Positions 28,012 to 37,680 of a DNA stretch of 64,000 nucleotides are shown one piece after another (position 1 is the first letter of the stretch; each line of letters opens with the position of its first letter). Position numbers and translations under genes: made by a program. Below the pieces are notes generated by a model. It saw only the letters and a program-made list of their open reading frames with translations, made no database searches and was not told the origin of the DNA. Origin of the DNA: Hymenobacter sublimis (GTDB taxonomy: Bacteria > Bacteroidota > Bacteroidia > Cytophagales > Hymenobacteraceae); NCBI RefSeq assembly GCF_023101345.1, contig NZ_CP095848.1, forward strand, positions 2,549,297 to 2,613,296, written 5' to 3'.

Positions 28012-29046
28012 CTAGCTAATGGCCTGATCTTCACTGCCGTTTTCGTTGGGGTAGCCTTCCTGCCGCTGGCCGTTGATCAGAAACTCACGCAGGCGGTTGA
28101 TGTGGCGCTTGATTTCTTCGAGCTTTTCCTCCTGCTGCACGCTCCAGAGGCCTTCCCCACGCACGGCCATGCTGGTTAGCAGGTTTTTGCGCTCCTCCAT
28201 CATGCGCAGGGCCACCCACAGAGTTTCCTCCATGGCCTGCTGGGTTTTGTCCAGTAGCCCGTCGGCGGTGAAGGCGTGGCCGGTGTGGCAGCGGTAACGC
28301 AGCATTTTGCCGTGCTTCAGCTCCCAGAGGGCTCCGCCGCACTCGGGGCAGGTGAGCGGCACTTGGCGGCCCAGCTGGTTTACTTCATCTGTAGTTCCCA
28401 CAACCCGTTCAGCTATAGAGGCCTCTAACTTCAAATCGTCCGGCACGGAGGCCTCGTTAAGGGGTTTGCTGGGCATACCTACCAGCTCCTGCAACAGGCG
28501 GCCCATCAAATGCAGGGGCACGGCGTAGTCGATGTCGGTTCCGCGCAGGGCGCTTTCCGGCATGCTCGGAAACTCGGCGTCGTTGGGGTCTTGCACCACG
28601 GCCGTACCGCCGCAGCGCTTAATAAAGTCGAGGCCAGCGGTGCCGTCGTGCAGCATACCCGTCAGCACCACCCCAATTACGTTGGGGCCGTAGGCCACGG
28701 CTGCCGAGCGAAACAGGGCGTCGGCGGCCGGGCGGTAGTTGTTTTCGCGCGGGCCCTTGGTTACCAGCATACGGTCGTTTTTGACCAGCAAATGCCGGTC
28801 GGGCGGGGCCAAGTAGAGCGCGCCGGCCTGCAGCGGGGCGTTGTGCACGGCCAGTTGGCAGTGCAGGCCCGTATGGCGGCGGAGGCGGGTTATCAGGGGC
28901 TCCCCCGACGATTCGGGGGACAGGTGCTGCACCACCAGCACGGCGGCCGGCAAGGTAGCGGGCAGCTGTTCTACCAGTTGGGTAAGTGCCGGCATGCCGC
29001 CCGCCGAGGTTCCAATTACAATCAGGTGAGCAGAAAAACTAGTCAC
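28012..29046 (-). CDS. CheB-type methylesterase with C-terminal zinc ribbon
   Basis: A 344-residue protein without the N-terminal receiver domain of chemotaxis CheB. Residues 8-190 carry the esterase triad: Ser in GTSAGGMPAL, His in VVQHLSPESSG and Asp in GMLHDGTAG. Residues about 235-265 hold CPECGG and CHTGHAF, a zinc-ribbon-like pair, followed by a helical tail. Start is GTG at 29046. There are no chemoreceptor, cheA or cheW genes in the window, so it probably acts in a PAS-kinase signalling complex rather than in swimming. Divergent from the CheB-CheR-PAS fusion. Confidence 0.87.
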   Translation of the reverse strand: MTSFSAHLIVIGTSAGGMPALTQLVEQLPATLPAAVLVVQHLSPESSGEPLITRLRRHTGLHCQLAVHNAPLQAGALYLAPPDRHLLVKNDRMLVTKGPRENNYRPAADALFRSAAVAYGPNVIGVVLTGMLHDGTAGLDFIKRCGGTAVVQDPNDAEFPSMPESALRGTDIDYAVPLHLMGRLLQELVGMPSKPLNEASVPDDLKLEASIAERVVGTTDEVNQLGRQVPLTCPECGGALWELKHGKMLRYRCHTGHAFTADGLLDKTQQAMEETLWVALRMMEERKNLLTSMAVRGEGLWSVQQEEKLEEIKRHINRLREFLINGQRQEGYPNENGSEDQAIS

Positions 29047-29289
29047 GGGCCAGAAAGTGGAGGAGGGATTAAACGGAGAAGGAAGGGCCCGCCAAGGAGC
29101 AGTAGTAGCCGCTTTCTTTACGCAACAACTGGCTTTTTGGCTCTGGTTGAGCTATAATCTGCGCAAGAATAGTCGGGCAGGAAGTCCGCTTGAGCGGGCT
29201 ACATTGGCTAAATTTACCTCCTGCTAGCTTCCGCGGCCGCGCACTGCCTGCGAGCTGACCCGCTCCACCCGCTTTCTTTTCTGCTTTCC

Positions 29290-32200
29290 ATGACGTCAGA
29301 ATCTCACCTGAACCCGGCGGCCGGCTCGTCGTCTGTGCCGGTTCCTGCCGAAGCCGCGCAGCCCGCGCCGGCCGTTCAGCCCAGCCTGCCTACCCCTACC
29401 CTAGGAACCAAAGCGGCAAAACTCCCTATTGTAGCCCTGGGCGGCTCGGCTGGCTCCTTGGAGGCCTTTGAGCGGTTTTTCGCGGCCATGCCCGCTACCA
29501 GTGGCATGGCGTTCGTGGTGGTGATGCACCTGCTGCCCAACCACCACGGCGACCTGGCGGGCGTGTTGCAGCGCTATACTTCCATGCCGGTGGTGGAGGT
29601 AACCGATGGCCTGAAGGTGCAGCCCAATAGGGTGTTCGTCATTCCGCCCGACCGGGACCTGAGCCTGCTGCACGGCACCTTTCTGCTGCTGCCGCCTACC
29701 CAAACCCCGGCCCTGCGCCAGCCCATCGATTTTTTTCTGCAAAGCCTGGCCAAGGACGCGCGCGAGCAAGCCATCTGCCTGATTTTTTCGGGCATGGGCT
29801 CCGATGGCAGCACCGGCCTGAAGCTGGTGATGGAAAACTACGGCATGGTGATGGTGCAAGACCCCAAAACGGCCCTCTACGATTCCATGCCCCGGGCCGC
29901 GCTGGCCACGGAGTTCGTGGATTTTGTGCTACCTCCGGAGCTGATGCCGGCCAAGCTGCTCGACTACGTGGAGCGCCCCCTGCTGGCCCGCCCCACCCGA
30001 GATGTGTACGACGAGCCCACCACCATGCCGGCTCACGCCCTCCAGAAAATCTTTCTGCTGATTCGGGCCCAAACCGGCCACGACTTCAGCTTTTACAAGC
30101 GCAACACGGTGTTTCGGCGCATTGAGCGGCGCATGAACGCCCACCAAATCAAGGAGTTTACCCACTACGTGCGCTACCTCCAGGAGAACCCCCAGGAAGT
30201 AGACAGCCTGTTCAAGGAACTGCTGATTGGCGTAACCAAGTTTTTCCGTGACCCGGAGGCCTTCGAAAGCCTGAAAAACCACCTCCGCACCCTGATTCAG
30301 GAACGGGAGGCGGGCCACACCATTCGGGTGTGGGCCCCGGGCTGCTCTACCGGCGAGGAGGCCTACTCCTTGGTCATGACCCTGCTGGAGTGCCTGGACG
30401 AGGTAGCGCCTACCCGCTACCTCAAGATTCAGCTGTTTGCCACCGACATTTCGCCCGAAGGCGTGAGCTTCGCCCGCCTCGGCCTCTACCCCGACAACAT
30501 CACGGCCGACGTGAGCCCGGAGCGGCTGCAACGGTTCTTTTACAAGGAAGATGGCCACTACCAGATCCGGAAGGAAGTGCGCGACTTGGTGGTGTTTGCC
30601 CTGCACAACATTCACAAGGATGCGCCCTTTACCAAGCTGGATTTGCTGTGCTGCCGCAACCTGCTGATTTACCTGAGCGCGGAGCTGCAAAAATCCCTGC
30701 TGCCCGTGTTCCATTACTCCCTGAACCCCGGCGGACTGCTGTTTCTGGGGCCCAGTGAAAACATTACCGGCTCCCAGGACCTGTTCCGGCCCCTGGACCT
30801 GAAGTGGAAGATTTCGCTCCGCAACGATACGCCTACCTCGTTTCCCCGGCTAACAGGCCTGCCGTTTGCCCTGGCCCAGCACCCCACCCTGGCTCCGCCC
30901 CCAACCGCTCCTATGTCTACTGCCGCTTCTACCCGCCGCGAGGGCGGCGCCTTTTCCTCTTTGGTGCAGAATGTGCTGCTGCGCACCTATGCTCCGCCGG
31001 CCGTGGTAATTAATCCCAAGGGCGAAATTCTGTACGTGCACGGCCGCACGGGCCGCTACCTGGAGCCGGCCCCCGGCCTGAGCGGCATGAACCTGTTTGA
31101 AATGGCCCGCGAAGACCTCACCTACGAGCTGAGCGCGGCCGTGCACCGCGCCTCCGAAACCCGCGAGGATGTGATGGTCGACAACGTGCGCCTGCGCACC
31201 GACACGGGCCAGCAGCTGCTGCGCCTCACCGTGAAAGTGCTGGAGGAGCCCAACAGCCTGGCTGGCTTGCTGCTGGTGGTGTTCGAGGAGCAGCCTACCC
31301 CCCGCCACGTGCGTAAAGGCAGCCGCCCCGCCCCCGACCTCAGCCGCGACGAGGTGGTAGCCAACCTGGAAAAGGAGCTGCAATACACCAAGTACCGCCT
31401 GCAAACTTCCCTGGAGGAAATGGAAAGCTCCCTGGAAGAAATGAAAAGCATCAACGAGGAGCTGCAGTCGGCCAATGAGGAGCTGCAAAGCACCAACGAG
31501 GAGGCCATGACCAACAAGGAGGAAATGCAGAGCCTGAACGAGGAGCTGATGACCCTGAACATGCAGTACATGGTGAAAACCGAGGAGCTTTCGGAGTCGG
31601 CCAACGACATGAAGAACCTGCTGGACGCCACCGAAATTGCCATTATCTTCCTCGATAACAACATGACCATCAAGCGCTTCACCCCGCCCGTGGAGCGCAT
31701 CATTCCGCTGGTAGCTACCGATGTGGGGCGCCCGCTCGTGCACTTTGCCTCCAACCTGCGCTACGAGCACCTGCTGCGCGACGTGCGCCAGGTACTGGAG
31801 CGCCTTACCAGCATCTCTACCAACATCCAGACCACCGCGGGCGAGTGGTACAGCATGCGCATCCTCCCCTACCGCACCCTAGACAACTACATCAGCGGGG
31901 CCGTTATCACTTTCACCGACGTGACGGGCATGAAGGTGCTGGAAAGCCAGTTGCAGGAGGCCGCCCGCTTCGCGGAAAGCGTGGTAGAAACCGTGCGGGA
32001 GCCCCTGCTGGTACTCGACGGGGACCTGCGCATTCTTACGGCCAGCCGGCCCTTCCTGCAGTCGTTCCGGCTGACGGCCGCCGAAGCTCAGGGCCAGCTG
32101 CTACCCTCCCTCAGCAACGGAGCCTGGGACAACCCAAGCCTGCTGCGCCACCTGCAGGAGCTGCTGGCCCCAGCTACCCTCACGGAAACTGCCACCGAGG

Positions 32201-32346
32201 CCGCCTTCGACTCCTACGTGCTAGAAAGCCATTTCCCGGAGCTGGGCCGGTACCGGCTGGTGCTCTACGGGCGGGCTATCCTGCGCGGCGGCCACCAAAC
32301 CAACCGCCTCCTGCTAGGCGTAGAAACCATGGAGAAAATTATCTGA
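29290..32346 (+). CDS. CheB-CheR-PAS fusion protein
   Basis: A 1018-residue signalling protein. Residues about 45-235 are a CheB methylesterase (Ser in LGGSAGS, His in VVMHLLPNHHG, Asp in GMGSDGSTGL). Residues about 250-510 are a CheR methyltransferase (QTGHDFSFYKRNTVFRRIERRM, then the SAM site WAPGCSTGEEAYS and the LLCCRNLLIYL region). PAS-like domains lie near 560-660 and 770-880, with a long NEEL-type coiled coil at about 690-770, and a weaker PAS at the end. It ends without a kinase domain. The kinase at 32463 starts 116 bp downstream and may be its partner, the two together matching the single CheB-CheR-PAS-kinase polypeptides of other bacteria. Confidence 0.92.
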   Translation: MTSESHLNPAAGSSSVPVPAEAAQPAPAVQPSLPTPTLGTKAAKLPIVALGGSAGSLEAFERFFAAMPATSGMAFVVVMHLLPNHHGDLAGVLQRYTSMPVVEVTDGLKVQPNRVFVIPPDRDLSLLHGTFLLLPPTQTPALRQPIDFFLQSLAKDAREQAICLIFSGMGSDGSTGLKLVMENYGMVMVQDPKTALYDSMPRAALATEFVDFVLPPELMPAKLLDYVERPLLARPTRDVYDEPTTMPAHALQKIFLLIRAQTGHDFSFYKRNTVFRRIERRMNAHQIKEFTHYVRYLQENPQEVDSLFKELLIGVTKFFRDPEAFESLKNHLRTLIQEREAGHTIRVWAPGCSTGEEAYSLVMTLLECLDEVAPTRYLKIQLFATDISPEGVSFARLGLYPDNITADVSPERLQRFFYKEDGHYQIRKEVRDLVVFALHNIHKDAPFTKLDLLCCRNLLIYLSAELQKSLLPVFHYSLNPGGLLFLGPSENITGSQDLFRPLDLKWKISLRNDTPTSFPRLTGLPFALAQHPTLAPPPTAPMSTAASTRREGGAFSSLVQNVLLRTYAPPAVVINPKGEILYVHGRTGRYLEPAPGLSGMNLFEMAREDLTYELSAAVHRASETREDVMVDNVRLRTDTGQQLLRLTVKVLEEPNSLAGLLLVVFEEQPTPRHVRKGSRPAPDLSRDEVVANLEKELQYTKYRLQTSLEEMESSLEEMKSINEELQSANEELQSTNEEAMTNKEEMQSLNEELMTLNMQYMVKTEELSESANDMKNLLDATEIAIIFLDNNMTIKRFTPPVERIIPLVATDVGRPLVHFASNLRYEHLLRDVRQVLERLTSISTNIQTTAGEWYSMRILPYRTLDNYISGAVITFTDVTGMKVLESQLQEAARFAESVVETVREPLLVLDGDLRILTASRPFLQSFRLTAAEAQGQLLPSLSNGAWDNPSLLRHLQELLAPATLTETATEAAFDSYVLESHFPELGRYRLVLYGRAILRGGHQTNRLLLGVETMEKII

Positions 32347-32462
32347 ACCTCAGCCTGATAGCTCCGTGCAGCCCCTTGCTTTCGGTGCCGGGGGCTGCAG
32401 AACGTTCTACTTTGATTTGCGTAGCTCCTCCGGGGGTACCTGCCTTATGCCCCGTTAGTGTG

Positions 32463-35171
32463 ATGAATGAACTTGAGCCAGAGGCCTATCACCAGCCCAT
32501 TGATGTGCACGCTGCCCTGCGCGACCTCCGGGCCCAGGCTGAGCGGCGCCAGCTGGTAACCCACAGCCTCGGGCCAGATGCCCCCCCCGAAGTGCAGCGG
32601 CTGGTTCAGGACCTGCAAACCCACCAGATGGAGCTGGAAATGCAGTACGAAGAGCTGCTGCTGGCCCAAGCCGAGGCCGAGGCCTCCCGGGCCCAGTACA
32701 TGGACCTCTACGACTTTGCGCCGGTGGGCTACTGCACCCTGGCCCCCGATGGCACCCTGGCCCAGCTAAACCTACAAGCCTGCCAGCTGCTGGGGTTGCT
32801 ACGCCAGCAGTTGCTGGGCCGGCGCCTGGCCCTGTTTGTGACCCTGGCCTACCGCCACCAGTTTGCGGAGTTTGTGGAGCGCATCCGGCAGCGGCAGGAG
32901 CGCCAGGTGCTGGCCGTGGAAATGCGCCGCCACGATGGCCAGGTGCTGTACGTGCGGCTGGAAGGGGTAGCCGTTTCCGCTGCCGAGGGTACCCCGCTCT
33001 GCCGCCTAGCCCTCATTGATATTACCGAGCAGCGCCGGGCCCGCCGGGAGCTGGAGCTGAGCGAGCGGCGCTTCCGCATTCTCTTCGACCAGAGCCAGGA
33101 TGGCATGCTGCTCCTGCGCGACAACCGCTTCGTGGACTGCAACCCCGCCACGTTGCGCCTGCTGGGCCTCACAGATAAAAGCCAGCTCCTGGGCCAGCAC
33201 GCCTCCGCCTTCTCGCCCGAGCGGCAACCCGACGGCCGGCTCTCCTTTACCCTGGCCCAGCAGTACTGGGAGCAGGCGGTGCGCCAGGGCCACTGCCGCT
33301 TTGAGTGGTGCCGCCACCGCACCGACGGCAAGGAGTTTTGGGAAGATATTCTGCTCACGGCCATTCCCGAAACCGATGGGCATGTGATGCACGCCTCCTG
33401 GCGCGATATTACGGCGGAAAAGGAAACCACCCGGCGCGTCAGGGAAAGCGAGGAACGGTTGCAGATGGCCCTGGCCGCCTCCGAAGCCGGCGTCTGGACC
33501 ATTGAATACGCCACCAACGAAATAACCTGGAACCAGCGGGCCCGCAGCATTTGCGGCTTGCCCGAGGCGCCCAGCCCGGCCCCGCTTCAGCTCCTGCAAG
33601 AAATCATTCATCCGGATGACCGCGCCCTGGTAGCGACGTGCCTCGGCCGGGCCGCCGCCGAGGAGGCCCCGCTGGACCTAGAGCACCGCCTCCTCTGGCC
33701 CGATGGCAGCACCCGCTACGTGTCGGCGTTTGGCAAAGTCCTGCGCGAGCAGGGCCAGCCGGTGCGGTTTGTTGGCCTCATGCGCGACATTACACTGCGC
33801 CGGGAGGCTGAGGAAGAGCTGGGCTACAAAAACCGCCTGCTCTCCCACATCCTGCAAAACCTGCCCGTCATTCTAAGCCAGCTAACAACCGAGGGGCATT
33901 TCCTGAGCGTGGAAGGGGAAGGCCTGCGCCGCATTGGCCTGCAGAACAATGAGCTGGTAGGCGGCCCCACCCTGGCCCAGGCCTTCCCCTCGTTGGCCGA
34001 GTCGGCCCGCCGGCTGCTGGCCGGCCAAACCGTGACGTTCCTGGACCGCACCGAGTACGAGGGCAAGCCGGTCGTCTTCCTGAACTACGGCTTCTTTGAC
34101 GCCCAGCGCCAGCAGGCCGTGCTGTTCGCCATCGACGTGACGGAATCAGAGGAGCGCCGCGAGAAGCTCCGGGCCGAGAAGGAATTCACCAAAAGCCTCC
34201 TCGATAACACCATCGACTGCGTTATAGCCCTGGATACCGACCTGCGGGTAACGGCCTGGAACAACAAGGTAGCCGCCGTGCTGGGCCGGCCGGAAGCCGA
34301 GATGCTGGGCCTGCCGTTTGAAGAAGCCCTGCCCGGAATAGCCCAGGACCCTACCACCAAACGCCTTGTGTACCAGGCGCTGGCCGGTGAGCCGGCAGCC
34401 CACGCCAACTGGGCCGAGCACCACCTACCCATGATCATGGACCTGAACTTTATTCCCTTGAACCAGCAGGGAGTATGGGCCGGGGTGCTCATTCTGGCCC
34501 GCGACGTAACGGAGCGCAACGCCCTGCAAGCTGAGGCCACCCGCCTGAAGCTGCGCCAGCAGCAAGAGGTGCTGTCGGCCATCCTGACTACCCAGGAGGA
34601 GGAGCGCCGCCGGATTTCCGAGAGCCTGCACAACGGGGTAGGCCAGCTGCTGTACGCTACCCGCCTGAACCTGGACAACCTGCCCCCTAGCGAGCAAACC
34701 CGCACCAGCCAGCACCTGCTCAGCGAGGCTATTCGGGCCACCCGGGACATTTCCTTTGAGCTGACGCCCAGCATTCTGGAAGACTTCGGGCTGGAGCTGG
34801 CCCTGCGCGAACTGGTGAAGCGGATTCCGGCCCAATCCCTGACCGTGGACCTGAACCTCTCGGGCCTACACCACCCCCTGCCCCGCTCCCTGGAAACCAC
34901 CATTTACCGCAGCGTGCAGGAGCTGCTCAACAACGTGATGAAGCACGCTGGCGCCCAGGAGGTGTTTGTGCAGGTAGCCCGCGAAGATGGCCAGGTGTAC
35001 GTGAGCGTGGAAGATGACGGCCGCGGCTTCGAGACGGAAGGCCTGGACCCGGCCACGGGCATCGGCTTGGCTGGCATCCGGACGCGGGTGGGGCTACTGG
35101 GCGGTACTTTCGCGGTGCAATCGAGGCCGGGGCAGGGAGCCAGCATCACGCTCACGTTCCCGGTCAGCTAA
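32463..35171 (+). CDS. PAS sensor histidine kinase, HisKA_3 (NarL-type partner)
   Basis: A 902-residue cytoplasmic kinase. Start ATG at 32463; the frame is open further upstream only by chance over the fusion gene. It begins with a helical segment (QTHQMELEMQYEELLLAQ), then about five PAS domains with typical DITEQ or DVTE ends, and a HisKA_3 dimerisation box with EEERRRISESLHNGVGQ (His723). The HATPase domain has VQELLNNVMKHA, VEDDGRGF and GIGLAGIRTRV. Kinases of this type usually phosphorylate LuxR/NarL-type response regulators, and none is adjacent. Probably in one operon with the CheB-CheR-PAS fusion. Confidence 0.9.
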   Translation: MNELEPEAYHQPIDVHAALRDLRAQAERRQLVTHSLGPDAPPEVQRLVQDLQTHQMELEMQYEELLLAQAEAEASRAQYMDLYDFAPVGYCTLAPDGTLAQLNLQACQLLGLLRQQLLGRRLALFVTLAYRHQFAEFVERIRQRQERQVLAVEMRRHDGQVLYVRLEGVAVSAAEGTPLCRLALIDITEQRRARRELELSERRFRILFDQSQDGMLLLRDNRFVDCNPATLRLLGLTDKSQLLGQHASAFSPERQPDGRLSFTLAQQYWEQAVRQGHCRFEWCRHRTDGKEFWEDILLTAIPETDGHVMHASWRDITAEKETTRRVRESEERLQMALAASEAGVWTIEYATNEITWNQRARSICGLPEAPSPAPLQLLQEIIHPDDRALVATCLGRAAAEEAPLDLEHRLLWPDGSTRYVSAFGKVLREQGQPVRFVGLMRDITLRREAEEELGYKNRLLSHILQNLPVILSQLTTEGHFLSVEGEGLRRIGLQNNELVGGPTLAQAFPSLAESARRLLAGQTVTFLDRTEYEGKPVVFLNYGFFDAQRQQAVLFAIDVTESEERREKLRAEKEFTKSLLDNTIDCVIALDTDLRVTAWNNKVAAVLGRPEAEMLGLPFEEALPGIAQDPTTKRLVYQALAGEPAAHANWAEHHLPMIMDLNFIPLNQQGVWAGVLILARDVTERNALQAEATRLKLRQQQEVLSAILTTQEEERRRISESLHNGVGQLLYATRLNLDNLPPSEQTRTSQHLLSEAIRATRDISFELTPSILEDFGLELALRELVKRIPAQSLTVDLNLSGLHHPLPRSLETTIYRSVQELLNNVMKHAGAQEVFVQVAREDGQVYVSVEDDGRGFETEGLDPATGIGLAGIRTRVGLLGGTFAVQSRPGQGASITLTFPVS

Positions 35172-35220
35172 GCCGGGCCTGAAAAGCTGCAGGCAAGCCA
35201 AAGACAAGCAAGTGCTTTCT

Positions 35221-35283
35221 GAGAGGAGGCGAGGAAGCTGGTACAGGCCCTTGAAAGGGAACCCAGCCTTCTCGCCTCCTCTC
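35221..35283 (+). terminator. long hairpin after PAS kinase
   Basis: GAGAGGAGGCGAGGAAGCTGG (35221-35241) pairs with 35263-35283 with two mismatches around a 21-nt loop. It lies 50 bp after the kinase stop and could terminate transcription, though no T tract follows; it may be a repeat element. The rest of the 417-bp gap up to 35588 holds only the motif at 35457-35523. Confidence 0.55.
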
Positions 35284-35456
35284 ACATACTGGCGCCTCCT
35301 ACTAGTCCTCATCTTACCCTAGAGTTCCGGAGGGTAGTACCGGCAGCCGGCGGCGCCGTCCGGCTGAGTGGTAGCGCGCCGGCGGCTGTGTGGGGTGCTG
35401 CCACGGTAGCACTGGCTTTCCGAGGCTTCTGCCCTGTCTATTAGCGCATTACCCAG

Positions 35457-35523
35457 AAATCAGTAGAATACGGAGGTGAAAAATCGGGGTTTTTCGGGGA
35501 GGGAAATCCGTAGAAACCCGGGA
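35457..35523 (+). promoter_or_regulatory. conserved upstream motif, second copy
   Basis: ATCCGTAGAAACCCGGGA at 35506-35523 matches 21631-21648 at 17 of 18 positions. A partial copy, AAATCAGTAGAA, occurs about 50 bases before it, starting near 35457. Both full copies precede a member of the same small orphan family. Confidence 0.5.
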
Positions 35524-35588
35524 CCCAAAGGGGGCAGCGCCCCGTTTAGGCAGCTAGTTTATCACCGCTCCTTGCTCACCCCAGCGCT

Positions 35589-35897
35589 ATGACTGCACGT
35601 ACTTCTACTTTCCCTCTGCACTTGCACCTAGTACCCGCCGGCCGCCGGCTAGATTTTACCATCAAGGCGGGCAGCTTTGCCTACGTGTACCGCCGCCAGG
35701 CCAACCAGGAGTGGAAATGCGTAGCCCGCAATGCCTGCAGCCCCTTCCTCGATACCAGTGTCTTGGAGCCGGAAGCAGCTCCTGAATACCTTATTCGCTA
35801 CCGCGACGCGAGCGGGGCTACCCTGGGCGTTACGTCGGTTGTGCAGGCCCACCCGGTAGGCTTCCCCGCCCGCCCCAACTGGGTAAGCCTGCGTTAG
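35589..35897 (+). CDS. small orphan protein, paralogue of 21725-22045
   Basis: A 102-residue protein sharing LHLVPAGRRLDF, AGSFAYVYRRQANQEWKC and NACSP with the product at 21725, and a strand-rich C-terminal half ending in a Pro-rich tail. No signal peptide. The two genes are 14 kb apart with unlike neighbours but share promoter-region sequence, so they are probably a dispersed duplicated regulon. Function unknown. Confidence 0.7.
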   Translation: MTARTSTFPLHLHLVPAGRRLDFTIKAGSFAYVYRRQANQEWKCVARNACSPFLDTSVLEPEAAPEYLIRYRDASGATLGVTSVVQAHPVGFPARPNWVSLR

Positions 35898-36077
35898 CTC
35901 TGAGGATCCGGCAGGTGTAGCTAAGCGCTACTAGTTAAGAGTAGCGCATTAAGTTGATTTGTATACTGGGTACGCTCCTACTTCTTCACTGAGTAGTGTC
36001 GGGTTGGCACTAAATAGCCGTCAGACTTTCCCTAACATTTGAGGGCTTGGGGCGTTAGGAAAGGGATTGTTTTCCTT

Positions 36078-37379
36078 ATGCAAACCGACATACTGATTAT
36101 TGGGGCCGGAGCTGCCGGGCTGCTGGCGGCCCGGAACCTAGCCCGGGCCGGACGTTCAGTCAGGCTGCTGGAGGGTCGTAACCGCCCCGGCGGCCGCGTG
36201 TACAGCTCCGACGCCGGTGGGTTTTCCCGGCCGGTGGAAAGCGGGGCCGAGTTCTTGCACGGCGACGTTCCCCTGACCCGACAGCTCCTCCAGGAAGCGG
36301 GTATTGCCTACCTCGACACCGCCGGCATCAACTATGAAGTAGCCCAGGGCCAGACCCAGCCCGCCGAAAGCTTCTTCGACGACTTGCCCCTGCTGCTGGA
36401 AAAGCTACACGCCCTTCCCCACGACATGGCGCTGGCCGAGTTTCTGGAGCAGTATTTTCCGGGCGAGGAGTACTACCTGATGCGCGAGCAGGTAACCCGG
36501 TTTGCAGAAGGCTACGACGCCGCCGATGCCCACCGTGCCAGTGCCTTCGCCCTGCGCGAGGAATGGAGCGGCAACGGGGCCGAAGACTCTCCGCGGCCGG
36601 AGGGCGGGTATAGCCGCTTGATAGCCTGGCTGGTACAGCAAGCCCAGGCGGCCGGGGTGCACCTGGAGTTGAGCTGCCCCGTAACTGCGTTGCACTGGCA
36701 GCCGAGCCAGGTTCGGGCTACTAGCGCGGAGGGGCGGCACTTTACCGCCGCGCGGGCGCTGCTCACCGTTCCGCTGGGCATCTGGCAGGCCGAGGCGGGC
36801 CAGCCGGGCTACCTCCGTCTGGAGCCTGAACTGCCGGCGCACCGGGCTGCGGCCCGCGCCCTGGGCTTTGGCCCCGTTATCAAGGTGCTGCTGGAGTTCA
36901 CTACGCCACTTTGGGAGCACGCCTCGGCGCAAGTAAGCCGCCCGCTTCCTGACCTGGGTTTTCTTTTTTCCGACGCCTCCCTCCCTACTTGGTGGAGCCA
37001 GTTGCCCGACCCGAGTCCGGTGCTTACCGGCTGGCTGGCCGGTCCGGCGGCGCACCAGCGTCGCTTAACTTCTGACGATGATTTGCTGGCTGAAGCTCTG
37101 GCCTCGTTGGCTTACCTGCTGGGCACTACCCCCGCCTTCCTGCAAGAACATGTGCGGGCCCACCGCATTGTCAACTGGGCAGCCGATCCACTGGCGTTGG
37201 GGGCCTATGCTTACGCTACGCTAGGAGCTCCGGAAGCCCGCGCTACCCTAGCCACGCCACTTGCTGATACTCTGTTTATTGCGGGTGAAGGCGTGTACGA
37301 TGGTCCGTACATCGGAACTGTGGAGGCAGCACTGGTTAGCGGGGCGAAAGCCGCCGAGCAGCTGTTACAGCGGCCGTAG
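36078..37379 (+). CDS. FAD-dependent amine oxidase family protein
   Basis: A 433-residue flavoprotein of the monoamine oxidase/phytoene desaturase superfamily. The N-terminal dinucleotide motif is ILIIGAGAAGLLAARNLARAG with LLEGRNRPGGRV and ESGAEFLHG following; the C-terminal FAD motif is LFIAGEGVYDGPYIGTVEAALVSG. The ATG at 36078 is chosen since it places the FAD motif at the N-terminus; the frame is open from 36039. No signal peptide. The substrate is not evident; the family oxidises amines or polyamines. Confidence 0.88.
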   Translation: MQTDILIIGAGAAGLLAARNLARAGRSVRLLEGRNRPGGRVYSSDAGGFSRPVESGAEFLHGDVPLTRQLLQEAGIAYLDTAGINYEVAQGQTQPAESFFDDLPLLLEKLHALPHDMALAEFLEQYFPGEEYYLMREQVTRFAEGYDAADAHRASAFALREEWSGNGAEDSPRPEGGYSRLIAWLVQQAQAAGVHLELSCPVTALHWQPSQVRATSAEGRHFTAARALLTVPLGIWQAEAGQPGYLRLEPELPAHRAAARALGFGPVIKVLLEFTTPLWEHASAQVSRPLPDLGFLFSDASLPTWWSQLPDPSPVLTGWLAGPAAHQRRLTSDDDLLAEALASLAYLLGTTPAFLQEHVRAHRIVNWAADPLALGAYAYATLGAPEARATLATPLADTLFIAGEGVYDGPYIGTVEAALVSGAKAAEQLLQRP

Positions 37380-37603
37380 CTTTCTGCTACCTCTTTGCTC
37401 ACCACGCTCAGCAGTCCCTTATTCCAGGATTCCAGAAATTGCGCTGAAGGGCCATTTAGCTTGACTGATAGAGGACTGTTGCTACCGGTAGTGGTTGCGG
37501 TGGGCAGGTTCCTGGCGGGCTTTGCTGGGGGAAGCAAGGCGCTGTTTTTACAGTAGTTACCACTCCGCCTTTCTGCTACCCCGGCGGCTGGTGTGCAACC
37601 CAC

Positions 37604-37647
37604 AAAAAGGCGGGAGAGCTACGGCCGCCAAACCTGCTCCCCCGCCT
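37604..37647 (-). terminator. rho-independent terminator of asnA
   Basis: On the minus strand AGGCGGGGGAGC (37647-37636) pairs with GCTCTCCCGCCT (37619-37608) with one mismatch and is followed by TTTTTG. It lies 33 bp past the asnA stop. The rest of the 301-bp gap 37380-37680 shows no gene. Confidence 0.8.
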
Positions 37648-37680
37648 ACGCTGCCTTTGGGGCAGCTAGCTTGTGGCTGC

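Noticed and set aside
31845..32462. Long upstream extension of the second PAS kinase over the CheB-CheR-PAS gene
   Set aside because: It is an out-of-frame overlap with a clear gene and translates to low-complexity Pro/Arg/Gly sequence. The ATG at 32463 starts a sensible kinase N-terminus.
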